64,000 nucleotides of DNA from Pseudomonas vanderleydeniana (GTDB lineage: Bacteria; Pseudomonadota; Gammaproteobacteria; Pseudomonadales; Pseudomonadaceae), in assembly GCF_014268755.2 (NCBI RefSeq), contig NZ_CP077093.1, forward strand, positions 1,910,001-1,974,000, written 5' to 3'. The position numbers and the translations under genes were made by a program. The notes under the pieces were generated by a model. The model made no database searches. It had not been told where the DNA came from and saw nothing but the letters and a program-made list of their open reading frames with translations. How positions within the stretch are numbered: position 1 is the stretch's first letter; each line of letters begins with the position of its first letter. This document shows, piece by piece, positions 25,514 through 34,274 of this stretch.

Positions 25514-26167
25514 TTAAAACCTGAAAAAATCTTCGATGATGTTTCGCTTCAGTGGCTTGCAGACAACCGATTCTCTTCCGGAGAAAACCATGCAGCGGCC
25601 CGGTATATCGTTGTTCACTACGCTCACGCCTTGGGCGATGATCGAGTGGTCGGCAATGTTGCAGCCGCCAATGATCGCTGAGTTTGGGTACATGATGACC
25701 CCTTCTCCCAGTGAAGGCGCCGCACCGTGGTTTTTGCCTACTGTTGAATTCTGATAGATGACCAGGTAGTTACTGTAGTTTGCCTTCGCCAGAACAATAC
25801 CTGTCGAGTGCCCGATGAAGAAGATGTCCGGCATGGCTATCTCGTAAAACATGTCGATGCCATTCAACAGCTTGTTCAGCAGGAAAAGCTTTGTAGGAAC
25901 TTCAATTTCTCGAGTGTTGCGCCAGATGGTGTTGGCCAGGAAATAAAGGTAGGTACAGTACTGGGAAGAATGCAGGTAGTTGAAACTGTCCTGCTCCCAG
26001 GTTTTCACCGCGTTGATGCAGTGTCGCAATCTCGCCAGGGCCTCATCGATATGTTGTTCGATAACGCCTTTGATAGGGGCGCTTCTTCCGTCTGGAAAAA
26101 AGACAGTCAGTTGTCCGGTAGTAAAATCAATCAGCTCACGGCGACTGCTATTAACGAGATTCATCAT
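25514..26167 (-). CDS. CysE-like hexapeptide-repeat acetyltransferase
   Basis: 217 residues. The N-terminal half is helical; the C-terminal half is a left-handed beta-helix of the serine-acetyltransferase type. The catalytic histidine is in FIGHSTGIVLA, followed by the coil TVGKNHGAAPSLGEGVIMYPNSAIIGGCNIADHSIIAQG and the closing loop FSGRES. It is shorter than housekeeping CysE and has a different N-terminal domain, so an O-acetyltransferase acting on a sugar, amino acid or secondary-metabolite substrate is more likely. Base composition is visibly lower in GC than all neighbours, with TTT, ATA and AAT codons common, pointing to recent acquisition. No linked biosynthetic gene is present. Confidence 0.72.
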   Translation of the reverse strand: MMNLVNSSRRELIDFTTGQLTVFFPDGRSAPIKGVIEQHIDEALARLRHCINAVKTWEQDSFNYLHSSQYCTYLYFLANTIWRNTREIEVPTKLFLLNKLLNGIDMFYEIAMPDIFFIGHSTGIVLAKANYSNYLVIYQNSTVGKNHGAAPSLGEGVIMYPNSAIIGGCNIADHSIIAQGVSVVNNDIPGRCMVFSGRESVVCKPLKRNIIEDFFRF

Positions 26168-26432
26168 ATTCTTCAGCTATGGTGTTGCCTGCCAACAGGG
26201 CATTCATCTTTATCCGTGTCCTGTTGGAAAGCAAGTGGCCTGCTCCGCGTCAAGGCATGCTCTTGATCTGGCTGCTAGGTTGGGCGAGAGGTCGGATCGC
26301 GTTTTCGGCGAAGCTGCAAGCGGGCAAGCAGGTCGCTTCCGGCCGTCATCCAATCGACATCTTGAACCATTACGCTCGGACGAGGCTCTTTCAATAGACG
26401 TCAGTCCGGCCACTGATTTCGAGATGACCCCC

Positions 26433-26822
26433 ATGAAGGCAATGGACACTGCTACAGCCAAAAGGAAAGGTATCAAGCTCCGGGCGACGGTGATCTACCG
26501 CAAGGACGGGGAGGTGCTTTTCGTACGCAAGCGCAATTCCAAGTGGAACCTGCCCGGCGGCACCGTCGAACACGATGAAACGCCCTTGCAGGCCGCGCAT
26601 CGGGAGATGGCCGAGGAGACGGGCCTGGCATTCGACGAGCTGCGCTACATCTCCGAATTCCGCGAGGCCAAGGTCATCCACTACCTGTTCGAGGCCCGCA
26701 AGACCGCTTCGAAACCTCGCCCTTGCAACGAAATCGAGGCGTGCCGCTGGATCAGCGCCCGGCAGGTTTCCAAGCGCCGGGTGCGGCGCCCGATCAAGAC
26801 CCTCCTCAAGCGCTGCGCCTGA
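26433..26822 (+). CDS. Nudix hydrolase
   Basis: 129 residues with a perfect Nudix box: G43-x5-E49-x7-R57-E58-x2-E61-E62-x-G64, seen as GGTVEHDETPLQ followed by REMAEETGL. It hydrolyses a nucleoside diphosphate linked to another moiety in the cytoplasm; substrate unknown. The C-terminus is strongly basic (SKRRVRRPIKTLLKRC). Three in-frame ATGs (26424, 26433, 26442) are possible; 26433 is chosen by the weak GAG at 26421. The 265 bp before it, up to the acetyltransferase, contain no supported gene. Confidence 0.82.
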   Translation: MKAMDTATAKRKGIKLRATVIYRKDGEVLFVRKRNSKWNLPGGTVEHDETPLQAAHREMAEETGLAFDELRYISEFREAKVIHYLFEARKTASKPRPCNEIEACRWISARQVSKRRVRRPIKTLLKRCA

Positions 26823-26861
26823 GCAGGACAGGCGAGGCCTCCGGGCCTCGCCGCCGTGCCG

Positions 26862-28160
26862 CTACAGCGCCCGGCTCTGCGGCTCCGGAATATGGCTGGC
26901 CCCCAGCAACGCCGGCAACATCCCCGCGCGCAGGTCGCCGCCACTCGGCTGCTGGTAGAGGCTCAGGCCGAACTCCGGCAACACCGCCAGCAGGTAATCG
27001 AAGATATCTCCCTGGATGCGCTCGTAGTCGGCCCACACCGTGGTGCGGGTGAAACAGTAGATTTCCAGCGGCACGCCCTGGGCGGTGGTCTGCATCTGGC
27101 GGACCATGCAGGTCATGCCCTGCTGGATTTCCGGATGGTTCTTGATGTACGCCAGGGCATAGGCGCGGAAGGTGCCAAGGTTGGTCATGCGCCGGCGGTT
27201 GGCCGACATCGCGGCGACGTTGCCCTGGGCCTCGTTCCAGGTTTTCAACTCGGCCTGCTTGCGCCCTATGTAGTCGGTGAGCAGGCGTACCTGAGTCAGG
27301 CGCTGTTCCTCGTCGTCATGCAGGAAGCGGATGCCGCTGGCGTCGATGAACAGGCTGCGCTTGATCCGCCGTCCACCGGACTGCTGCATGCCGCGCCAGT
27401 TGCGGAACGACTCGGACATCAGGCGCCAGGTCGGGATCGAGACGATGGTCTTGTCGAAGTTCTGCACCTTGACCGTGTGCAGGGTGATGTCCACCACGTC
27501 GCCGTCGGCGCCGACCTGCGGCATCTCGATCCAGTCGCCGACCCGCAGCATGTCGTTGCTGGTCAACTGCACGCTGGCGACGAACGACAGCAGGGTGTCC
27601 TTGTAGACCAGCAGGATCACTGCCGACATGGCGCCCAGACCGGACAGCAGCAACAGCGGCGAGCGATCGATCAGGGTGGCGACGATGACGATGGCGCCGA
27701 GCACGAACAGCACCATCTTCGCCAGTTGCACGTAGCCCTTGATCGAGCGTGTGCGGGCATGTTCGGTGCGTGCGTAGATATCCAGCAGGGCGTTGAGCAG
27801 GGCGCTCAGCACCAGCATCTGGAACAGGATGGTCACCGCCAGCGCGGCGTTGCCGAGGAACAGCAGGCCGGTCTTGCCCAGGTTCGGCACCAGGTACAGG
27901 CCGAACTGGATCACCAGTGACGGGGTCATCTGCGCCAGGCGGTGGAACACCTTGTTCTGGCGCAGGTCGTTGAGCCAGTGCATCGCCGGTTGCCGGCCCA
28001 GCAGGCGGGTGGCGTGCAGGATCAGGTAGCGCGCCAGCCGGCCGAGCAGCAGCGCGACGACCAGCAGCAGGGCCAGCGCCAGCCCGGTATGCAGCAGGGG
28101 ATGTTGGTCGAGGGCGCCCCAGAGGTCCTGGGCGCCGATCCAGAGCTTTTTGATTTCCAT
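26862..28160 (-). CDS. MscS-family mechanosensitive channel (YbdG type)
   Basis: 432 residues. The N-terminal half has about five membrane helices; the pore helix and beta domain follow (LLLLSGLGAMSAVILLVYKDTLLSF, then the NDMLRVGDWIEMP and NVD-type VQNFDKTIVSIPTW segments). The long soluble C-terminal domain, without the cage-ending pattern of MscS itself, matches the YbdG branch, which responds to mild osmotic downshock. Inner-membrane homo-oligomer expected. Divergent from the DEAD-box helicase across 195 bp. Confidence 0.85.
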   Translation of the reverse strand: MEIKKLWIGAQDLWGALDQHPLLHTGLALALLLVVALLLGRLARYLILHATRLLGRQPAMHWLNDLRQNKVFHRLAQMTPSLVIQFGLYLVPNLGKTGLLFLGNAALAVTILFQMLVLSALLNALLDIYARTEHARTRSIKGYVQLAKMVLFVLGAIVIVATLIDRSPLLLLSGLGAMSAVILLVYKDTLLSFVASVQLTSNDMLRVGDWIEMPQVGADGDVVDITLHTVKVQNFDKTIVSIPTWRLMSESFRNWRGMQQSGGRRIKRSLFIDASGIRFLHDDEEQRLTQVRLLTDYIGRKQAELKTWNEAQGNVAAMSANRRRMTNLGTFRAYALAYIKNHPEIQQGMTCMVRQMQTTAQGVPLEIYCFTRTTVWADYERIQGDIFDYLLAVLPEFGLSLYQQPSGGDLRAGMLPALLGASHIPEPQSRAL

Positions 28161-28355
28161 GGGGATAAGGATTCTTCTGCAGGAAATGGCGGGGAGGGAT
28201 TAGAGCATTTAACCGGGTGAAGATGACCGTTGAAGACACGTGCGTTCACAAAAACGTCACTGTTTATCGGCGGTTGTGCAAAGAAACTCGGCCTCGGCGC
28301 CGGAAACCGTTAACCTATGCAGCTGATATTTTGCATTTCTTCGAGGTCAGCCCCC

Positions 28356-29702
28356 GTGTTTTCCCAATTCGCCCTGCACGAACGCCTGCTCAAAGCCGTG
28401 GCCGAGCTTAACTTTGTCGAGCCCACCCCGGTGCAGGCAGCGGCCATTCCGCTCGCGCTCGAAGGGCGTGACCTGCGGGTGACGGCGCAGACCGGCAGTG
28501 GCAAGACCGCCGCGTTCGTCCTGCCGATCCTGCACCGCCTGATCGGCCCGGCGAAGATCCGCGTCAGCATCAAGACCCTGATCCTGCTGCCGACCCGCGA
28601 GCTGGCCCAACAGACGCTGAAGGAAGTCGAGCGCTTCTCGCAGTTCACCTTCATCAAGTCCGGCCTGATCACCGGCGGTGAGGATTTCAAGGTGCAGGCC
28701 GCGATGCTGCGCAAGGTGCCGGACATCCTGATCGGCACCCCGGGCCGCCTGATCGAGCACCTGAACGCCGGCAACCTGGACCTCAAGGAAGTTGAAGTGC
28801 TGGTGCTCGACGAAGCCGACCGCATGCTCGACATGGGCTTTGCCGACGACGTGCAGCGCCTGGTCGACGAGTGCGCCAAGCGCCAGCAGACCCTGCTGTT
28901 CTCCGCCACGACCGGCGGTTCCGGCCTGCGCGAGATGATCGCCAAGGTGCTGAACAACCCCGAGCACCTGCAGCTCAACGCCGTCAGCCAACTGGCCGAG
29001 AACACCCGCCAGCAGATCATCACGGCCGACCACGACCAGCACAAGGAACAGATCATCAACTGGCTGCTGGCCAACGAGACCTACGAGAAGGCGATCATCT
29101 TCACCAACACCCGGGTCATGGCCGACCGGATCTACGGCCGCCTGGTCGCCCAGCACTACAAGGCGTTCGTGCTGCACGGCGAGAAGGACCAGAAGGACCG
29201 CAAGCTGGCCATCGACCGTCTCAAGCAGGGCGCGGTGAAGATCCTCGTCGCCACCGACGTCGCCGCTCGCGGCCTGGATGTGGATGGCCTGGACCTGGTG
29301 ATCAACTTCGACATGCCGCGTAGCGGCGACGAGTACGTACACCGAGTCGGCCGTACCGGTCGCGCCGGCAACGACGGCCTGGCGATCTCGCTGATCTGCC
29401 ATGGCGACTGGAACCTGATGTCGAGCATCGAGCGTTACCTCAAGCAGAGCTTCGAGCGCCGCACCATCAAGGAGGTCAAGGGCACCTACAGCGGGCCGAA
29501 GAAGGTCAAGGCGTCGGGCAAGGCTGCCGGTACCAAGAAGAAAAAGACCGATGCCAAGGGCGACAAGAAGAAGTCGGCGGCCAAGACGCCAACCAAGCGC
29601 AAGACCGCCAACCGGCCGAAGAGCGATGCGCCGAAGCTGGTCAGCCAGGATGGCATGGCGCCGCTCAAGCGGCGCAAGCCACAGGCCTCGGCCGGCGAGT
29701 AA
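28356..29702 (+). CDS. DEAD-box RNA helicase (RhlE/RhlB-like)
   Basis: 448 residues. Motifs in order: Q motif region PTPVQAAAIP, motif I AQTGSGKT (44-51), PTRELA, TPGR, DEAD (152-155), SAT (183-185), and HRVGRTGRAG near 340. The tail from about 375 on is rich in lysine, alanine and threonine, an RNA-binding extension. GTG 28356 is the start: GAGG is 9 bp upstream and the N-terminus VFSQFALHERLLKAV fits the family; the frame to 28317 is an artefact. Role is RNA remodelling, possibly in the cold. Followed by a terminator. Confidence 0.9.
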   Translation: MFSQFALHERLLKAVAELNFVEPTPVQAAAIPLALEGRDLRVTAQTGSGKTAAFVLPILHRLIGPAKIRVSIKTLILLPTRELAQQTLKEVERFSQFTFIKSGLITGGEDFKVQAAMLRKVPDILIGTPGRLIEHLNAGNLDLKEVEVLVLDEADRMLDMGFADDVQRLVDECAKRQQTLLFSATTGGSGLREMIAKVLNNPEHLQLNAVSQLAENTRQQIITADHDQHKEQIINWLLANETYEKAIIFTNTRVMADRIYGRLVAQHYKAFVLHGEKDQKDRKLAIDRLKQGAVKILVATDVAARGLDVDGLDLVINFDMPRSGDEYVHRVGRTGRAGNDGLAISLICHGDWNLMSSIERYLKQSFERRTIKEVKGTYSGPKKVKASGKAAGTKKKKTDAKGDKKKSAAKTPTKRKTANRPKSDAPKLVSQDGMAPLKRRKPQASAGE

Positions 29703-29736
29703 CCGCCAGTCGGCCGGTTGAAACCGATGCACCCAC

Positions 29737-29768
29737 CAATGCCCCGCCTGCCGGGGCATTGGCGTTTC
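29737..29768 (+). terminator. Intrinsic terminator after the helicase
   Basis: CCAATGCCCCG and CGGGGCATTGG form an 11-bp perfect stem with a 5-nt loop, followed by CGTTTCAT, a short U-rich tail. Confidence 0.7.
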
Positions 29769-29911
29769 ATGGGGTTCGCTCAGGCGCTAGTAGCATTTTG
29801 CTAAAAGATCGGCGCGGACAGTGGCGCTGGGGTTATCGCGCTCTGTAGTATTTCCCGCTCACGTCAGCAGGATGATGGAGCCCTGGACGGCTCCACATAG
29901 GGAATATGCTC

Positions 29912-31036
29912 ATGAACTACCTCGAACGCTCCATGTCCGCCTTGCGCTCCATCGGCATTACCTTTCCTGACCAGAATGCCCCGGTGCTGGCGCTGCTGGA
30001 CCAGGTTGCGGTGTATGACAGCACGCGCGTCACCAATATCGCGGCCACCCTGCAACAGTCCACGGTGTTCAACGCCGCGATCCGCGACAAACTGCAGGGC
30101 ATGGACATCAGCACCCGCTACGCCGATATCGCCAGCAGCTTCGACTCGATCCAGAGCGATGCGCGGCAGATGCTTGAGTGGATGGCCGACGGCAAGCTGC
30201 AGTTCTCCGAACGTATCCAACTGGCCTGGTTGAACATGCGCCGTGGCTCGATCCCGGACCGTTTCGAGAAGATCCGCACCACCTACCTCGATGTGGCCAA
30301 GTCGGCCAACGAGCAGATTCGCCTGGAAACGCTGATCCTGGATTCCTACCAGGACTATCGCCTGGCGATGAAGACCGCCGAGGTCGATGCCAGCGAAGTG
30401 CAGAAGATCGCCCAGGGCAGGATGGATGCCCGGCGCCAGGCCCTGGCCGACGCCACTGCCGCTCTGGAAGGCGAGCTGGAAGCCCCGGAGCGTTCCAAGC
30501 GCGAGCTGGCGCGGGACGTGGCCTTGCGTGATTTGCAGGACGAGGACAAGCGTTTCCAGATCATCACCGACATCGCCGACCAGCTCAAGGCCGGCTACAA
30601 CGCCGCGGAGCTGGTATTCGCCCGCCTGAGCCAGTATCACTCGGTCAAGGAGCGGCTGTACCAGCGCGCGGTGAGTTTCTTCGCCACCAACGAGATCGTG
30701 TTCACCGGCCTGGCGGCGGGTTTTACCGCATCCGGCGGGTTGGCCGAGGTGACCAACACCCTCAATGCGATGAACGATGGCATCAACACCAGCCTCGAGG
30801 TCCAGGCCAAGGTCGGTGGCGACCAGCTCAATGCCGCGCTCAAGGCCGGCTATGGCACCACCCTGAAAGTCAGCTCGGTCAGGGCCCTGGCCGATGCCGT
30901 GGTCGACTTCCAGGCCAGCAGCCTGAATCTGATCCAGGAGCTGCGCAAGGAGTCCACCGCCGCCTCCGCCGAGATCGAATCGATCACCGAGGACAGCAAG
31001 CGTCGGTTCACCGCGCTGCTGCAGAAGGGGCTCTGA
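29912..31036 (+). CDS. TelA-like toxic-anion-resistance family protein, divergent
   Basis: 374 residues, almost entirely helical, no signal peptide. Two stretches resemble the TelA/KlaA family pattern: 115-170 (RFEKIRTTYLDVAKSANEQI, then a run of leucine/charge helices) and 210-345 (QIITDIADQLKAGYN, later MNDGINTSLE, ALKAGY, and a final segment ending in SLNLIQELRKES). The usual TelA glutamine/proline signature in the middle is degenerate, so this is a distant member at best. A mild hydrophobic stretch lies at 254-278. ATG 29912 is chosen over 29906 because AGGGA is 8 bp upstream of it. It opens a tight cluster: the next gene starts 1 bp after its stop. The assignment is from pattern memory, not a search. 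Confidence 0.6.
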   Translation: MNYLERSMSALRSIGITFPDQNAPVLALLDQVAVYDSTRVTNIAATLQQSTVFNAAIRDKLQGMDISTRYADIASSFDSIQSDARQMLEWMADGKLQFSERIQLAWLNMRRGSIPDRFEKIRTTYLDVAKSANEQIRLETLILDSYQDYRLAMKTAEVDASEVQKIAQGRMDARRQALADATAALEGELEAPERSKRELARDVALRDLQDEDKRFQIITDIADQLKAGYNAAELVFARLSQYHSVKERLYQRAVSFFATNEIVFTGLAAGFTASGGLAEVTNTLNAMNDGINTSLEVQAKVGGDQLNAALKAGYGTTLKVSSVRALADAVVDFQASSLNLIQELRKESTAASAEIESITEDSKRRFTALLQKGL

Positions 31037-31037
31037 C

Positions 31038-31361
31038 GTGAGCGGCGTCCCTCTCTCCGAGATGATGGGGGCGATGGCCCTTGTCGATGAGTTGCGCTAC
31101 AGCAAGGCCGAGCTGCAGAAGCATCTCGACCTGCCGCTGCAGCGCCAGCAGATTGCCGAGCGGATTCGCGAGTACTACCGTGCCCGCAACATGGAGGTCG
31201 ATGACGCCGTGGTCGACGAAGGCGTGCGCAGTTTCTTCGTCAACCGCCTGACCTACCAGCCGCCTTCGATCGGGCCGTTGTCCCGGCGGCTGGCACAGGC
31301 CTATATCAACCTGGGGCGCCGCCTGCGGCTGGTGCCCACGGCCCACCAGGAGGACCGATGA
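31038..31361 (+). CDS. DUF6384-like small protein
   Basis: 107 residues, helical and charged. The N-terminus GVPLSEMMGAMALVDELRYSK and the segment LPLQRQQIAERIREYYRARN, then VDDAVVDEGVRSFFVNRLTY, match what I recall of the DUF6384 family. Relatives are often longer with a C-terminal membrane helix; this one ends soon after PLSRRLAQAYINLG, so only the N-terminal domain is present. A GTG start at 31038 sits 1 bp after the stop of the TelA-like gene, and its own stop overlaps the next start by 4 bp (ATGA), so the three genes are translationally coupled. Function unknown. Confidence 0.65.
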   Translation: MSGVPLSEMMGAMALVDELRYSKAELQKHLDLPLQRQQIAERIREYYRARNMEVDDAVVDEGVRSFFVNRLTYQPPSIGPLSRRLAQAYINLGRRLRLVPTAHQEDR

Positions 31362-32647
31362 ACGCGAGCAGCATACTGGCATCGCTGAACGAGAACTCCC
31401 GGCGATACGAATACGAACTGCGCAAGTTCCAGTTGGAGCTGTCCAATGCCCACGATCAGGAGCTGCGCCTGCAGCAGGAGATCGGCAGGATCTTCCCGCA
31501 ACTGGCCGGGCACCAGTTGGCCGGTGGTGCGACGATCTCTGGCGAGGTGCAGCTTGTGCTCGACCAGCGTACCCAGGACGAGGCCGGGTTGCGTCAGCAA
31601 CTGGTGCAGGTCGAGCAGGGTATCGCCGCCCAGGCCGAGGCGCTGGCCCGCATGGTCGAGGAGCTCGAAGAGGCGGCCACCTCGCTCGAGCGCAAGCTGG
31701 AACAGGACCCACGTTACCTGCAGCAGCTTGCCTTGCATGAGCAGGCGGTGGCGCAGTGCAGCGATGCGGCGCGTTCCTACAAGGAGCTGCGTGCCGAGTG
31801 CAGCCGCAAGCTGCCGGCGTTTCAGACCGATCCGTTCTATCTCTATCTCAAGGCCCGTGGTTTCGGGACTGACGGCTATTCCAGCTGGGCCTTGTGGCGC
31901 ACGCTTGACCGCTGGCTGGCCAAACTGTGCAATTTCAGCGAGAACCATGCCTCGGAGCGTACGCTGCTGGCCATGCAGGAGGCCAATGAGGCGGCCAGTT
32001 GGCAGCGCGATACCAACCGCGGCATACAGGAGGCCGAACTGGCACGCCTGCAGCAGGAGATACTGGCGACGGTCGACCTGACGACGTTGCAGAAGCGTCG
32101 CCAGCAGGCGCAGAAGGAACTCGATGCCGGCAAGGCCGGGGCCAATGTCCTGCACGGGCGCCTCGACCAGTTCGTCAATCGCCGGGATCCGTACTTCGCC
32201 AAGGCCTCGGAGCTGCTGGCCAGGCAATTGGCCGAGATGAGCAACGTGACCTTGGAACGCCTGGCCGGGCAGACCACCGGCACCGCGGATGATCGGTTGG
32301 TGCTGCACCTGCGTGACCTGCGTACCGAACTGGACGAGTTGCGCGTGCGCATCCCGCTGCTGGAGATGCGTTGTCGGGATGCCACCAGCGACTACGAGCG
32401 GGCCAAGCAGCTCGAGCGCGACATGCAGGCGGATGAGCATGTCAGCAATCAGTACAGCTACTCCGAGGAGATCGATCTGCCAAAGCTGATGTCCGGTTTC
32501 ATGCGGGGCGGTATCTCCCTGGACCAGGTGCAGCAGCAGGTGGAGCGGCATCGCAAGGCCGCCAAGGTGGTGTCCGGCGAGACGACCACCCGCAGTTTCA
32601 GCTTCAGTTTCACGTCGAGCAGTTCCTCTGGCTCCAAGCGCAAGTAG
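31358..32647 (+). CDS. Coiled-coil protein of the TelA-like cluster
   Basis: 429 residues dominated by long coiled coils: RRYEYELRKFQLELSNAHD near the start, an Arg/Gln/Glu-rich helix around 70-150, and another around 230-370. A globular interruption (about 160-195) carries DPFYLYLKARGFGTDGYSSW and WRTLDRWLAKLCNF. The end is a low-complexity serine tail (SFSFTSSSSSGSKRK). No transmembrane segment or signal. It could be a scaffold or membrane-remodelling partner of the PspA/TelA kind, but I do not recognise the family. Its start overlaps the DUF6384-like stop (ATGA). Confidence 0.65.
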   Translation: MNASSILASLNENSRRYEYELRKFQLELSNAHDQELRLQQEIGRIFPQLAGHQLAGGATISGEVQLVLDQRTQDEAGLRQQLVQVEQGIAAQAEALARMVEELEEAATSLERKLEQDPRYLQQLALHEQAVAQCSDAARSYKELRAECSRKLPAFQTDPFYLYLKARGFGTDGYSSWALWRTLDRWLAKLCNFSENHASERTLLAMQEANEAASWQRDTNRGIQEAELARLQQEILATVDLTTLQKRRQQAQKELDAGKAGANVLHGRLDQFVNRRDPYFAKASELLARQLAEMSNVTLERLAGQTTGTADDRLVLHLRDLRTELDELRVRIPLLEMRCRDATSDYERAKQLERDMQADEHVSNQYSYSEEIDLPKLMSGFMRGGISLDQVQQQVERHRKAAKVVSGETTTRSFSFSFTSSSSSGSKRK

Positions 32648-32814
32648 CGGCTGGCTGGCATGTCCGGGTGCAGACGGGGGGCAGCTTGGGCTGCCCCCTG
32701 TCGTTTCCGCCCGACGGTCGTCGCGCTGGGGGAATCCGGCTGAACGGCGCTGGTTGTTGCCTGTCACTAGTGGGAAGGGAGACTTTTCCTATCACAGTGG
32801 GAGGTTGTATCAGG

Positions 32815-33207
32815 ATGACGACTTATAACTGGGAACTGATCGAACGTCTGCTCCACGAGGTGCAGAACAGCGCCGGCCACAACTTCGCCCCGCGGGCCTA
32901 TGCCGAGCAGCATGCCACGGCCCAGGCAGCGGCGGGCGAGCCACCGGGCAATCTCGATGCCCTCAAGGCCCTGGCCGCCGATTACGAGCGCCTGCTGCTC
33001 AAGAACGGCTTCATTGCGCCGCGCCCGGAAGAGGAAGGCGGCAATGGCGAGAACTTCGTGCTGACGCCGCGCGGTTCCAGCCTGCTGAGCCTGATCGACA
33101 GCAGTATTCCCGGCAATGACCACCCTCGGTTGGTGCTGGATGACCAGCAGGATGCGCTGGATCCGCAGGTGTTCGATGAGGTGGCGTCCAAGGCGCAGAT
33201 CGCCTGA
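32815..33207 (+). CDS. Small DUF2513-like (winged-helix-like) protein
   Basis: 130 residues. NWELIERLLHEVQN opens the chain, then a helix LKALAADYERLLLKNGFI, and a VLTPRGSSLLSLID segment; this order recalls the DUF2513 winged-helix family, where the LT-x-x-G motif is in the wing. A conserved-looking acidic C-terminal part follows (DDQQDALDPQVFDEVASKAQIA). ATG 32815 is preceded by GGGAGG about 10 bp upstream. It follows the coiled-coil gene after 167 bp on the same strand, so it may be a regulator of the cluster or an independent gene. Confidence 0.6.
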   Translation: MTTYNWELIERLLHEVQNSAGHNFAPRAYAEQHATAQAAAGEPPGNLDALKALAADYERLLLKNGFIAPRPEEEGGNGENFVLTPRGSSLLSLIDSSIPGNDHPRLVLDDQQDALDPQVFDEVASKAQIA

Positions 33208-33267
33208 GGCTTCAGCGGATTTGTCGTCTGGGGGGCTCATTCGCGAATGGGCCGTCCAGCCATGCAC

Positions 33268-34128
33268 CTAACCGTCCTTCAGGCATTTCAACTCGCTGAA
33301 ATCGCGCCGCAGATCGGTAATCCGCTTCAGCAGCAACGCTCGCTGGGTCGGGCTGCTTTCGGCCACCAGATCGACTATCAGGCTGCGGGTTGCCCGTTCG
33401 GTATGGGCGTAGGCCTGTCGATACTCGGCGGTCCAAAAACTGTCCTGGTGTTGCAGCAACTGCGCGATCCGCTGCTCGAAGTCGGCATTCTGGCGCTCGG
33501 CGACCGCCTCGCTCAGTTGCGTCTGCCAATAGGCCCGGTTGGCGATCCACAGGCGGTTCTGTTCACCCAGGGTCGTCGACCAGGCGATCACCCGCTGCTG
33601 CTGGCTCAGGCTCAGCGGGCCGATCCAGGCCTTCAGGCGCTTGCTCATCCGTTCGCCGCGATCACGGATCTGCTCGTCCAGCGGCGGCGCGACATACTCG
33701 GCCTGGCGTTCGCGCTGTTCCTTGGCGAAGGTTTCGTTCATTTCCGCCACCTGCCGGTCGTCCAGGCCCTTGAGCAGTTCGATGGCTGACGGGGTGATTT
33801 CCCGGGCGACCTGGGCAATCGCGGCCCGGGCTTCGGCGGTACGCGCCTGCAAGTGGGCGTCATCGACCTGGCCGTTCTCGACCATGGCCTGCACGCGGTC
33901 CAGCCACTGCAGGTAGCCGGGCAATTGCGTGGTGCAGTGCCATTGCAGGTGTTCCTTGAGGCGCTCGTTGAGCCAGCCTTTCTGCTCGCGATGCATGTCG
34001 ATGTAGTCGCCGAGGGTCCAGGGGATGATCACATCGAGGTTGCGATAGGCCAGGCCGATCCGGGTACAGGCGGCGATCGCCAGGCTCAGGGCCAGGCAGC
34101 AGAGCAGTAGGGCGCGTCGGCACGGCAT
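33268..34128 (-). CDS. DUF6279-family lipoprotein
   Basis: 286 residues with a lipoprotein signal peptide: hydrophobic stretch then lipobox LAIAAC with the acylated cysteine at 21. The mature part is helical, with repeated Trp/Arg-rich segments (YRNLDVIIPWTLGDYIDMHREQ, WLNERLKEHLQWH) typical of the DUF6279 family. Localisation to the periplasmic side of a membrane is likely; no function is known to me. It is convergent with the small winged-helix-like gene and divergent from the CvfB-like gene. Confidence 0.8.
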   Translation of the reverse strand: MPCRRALLLCCLALSLAIAACTRIGLAYRNLDVIIPWTLGDYIDMHREQKGWLNERLKEHLQWHCTTQLPGYLQWLDRVQAMVENGQVDDAHLQARTAEARAAIAQVAREITPSAIELLKGLDDRQVAEMNETFAKEQRERQAEYVAPPLDEQIRDRGERMSKRLKAWIGPLSLSQQQRVIAWSTTLGEQNRLWIANRAYWQTQLSEAVAERQNADFEQRIAQLLQHQDSFWTAEYRQAYAHTERATRSLIVDLVAESSPTQRALLLKRITDLRRDFSELKCLKDG

Positions 34129-34274
34129 GAGCGGATCCTTGCTGGGGCGTTATCCCCATAGAACACCGTATGGGCTGGCGGTTCAATGCAAAGATGGCGG
34201 CTTTGGCCCGGCGCGGCTGAAACAGCCCGGCCAAACTCGGGTAGAATGGCGGCCACGCAATGAGGGTATCGGAA

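Noticed and set aside
26179..26397. 72-codon plus-strand open frame before the Nudix gene
   Set aside because: No recognisable feature, poor start context, and it overlaps the presumed promoter region.
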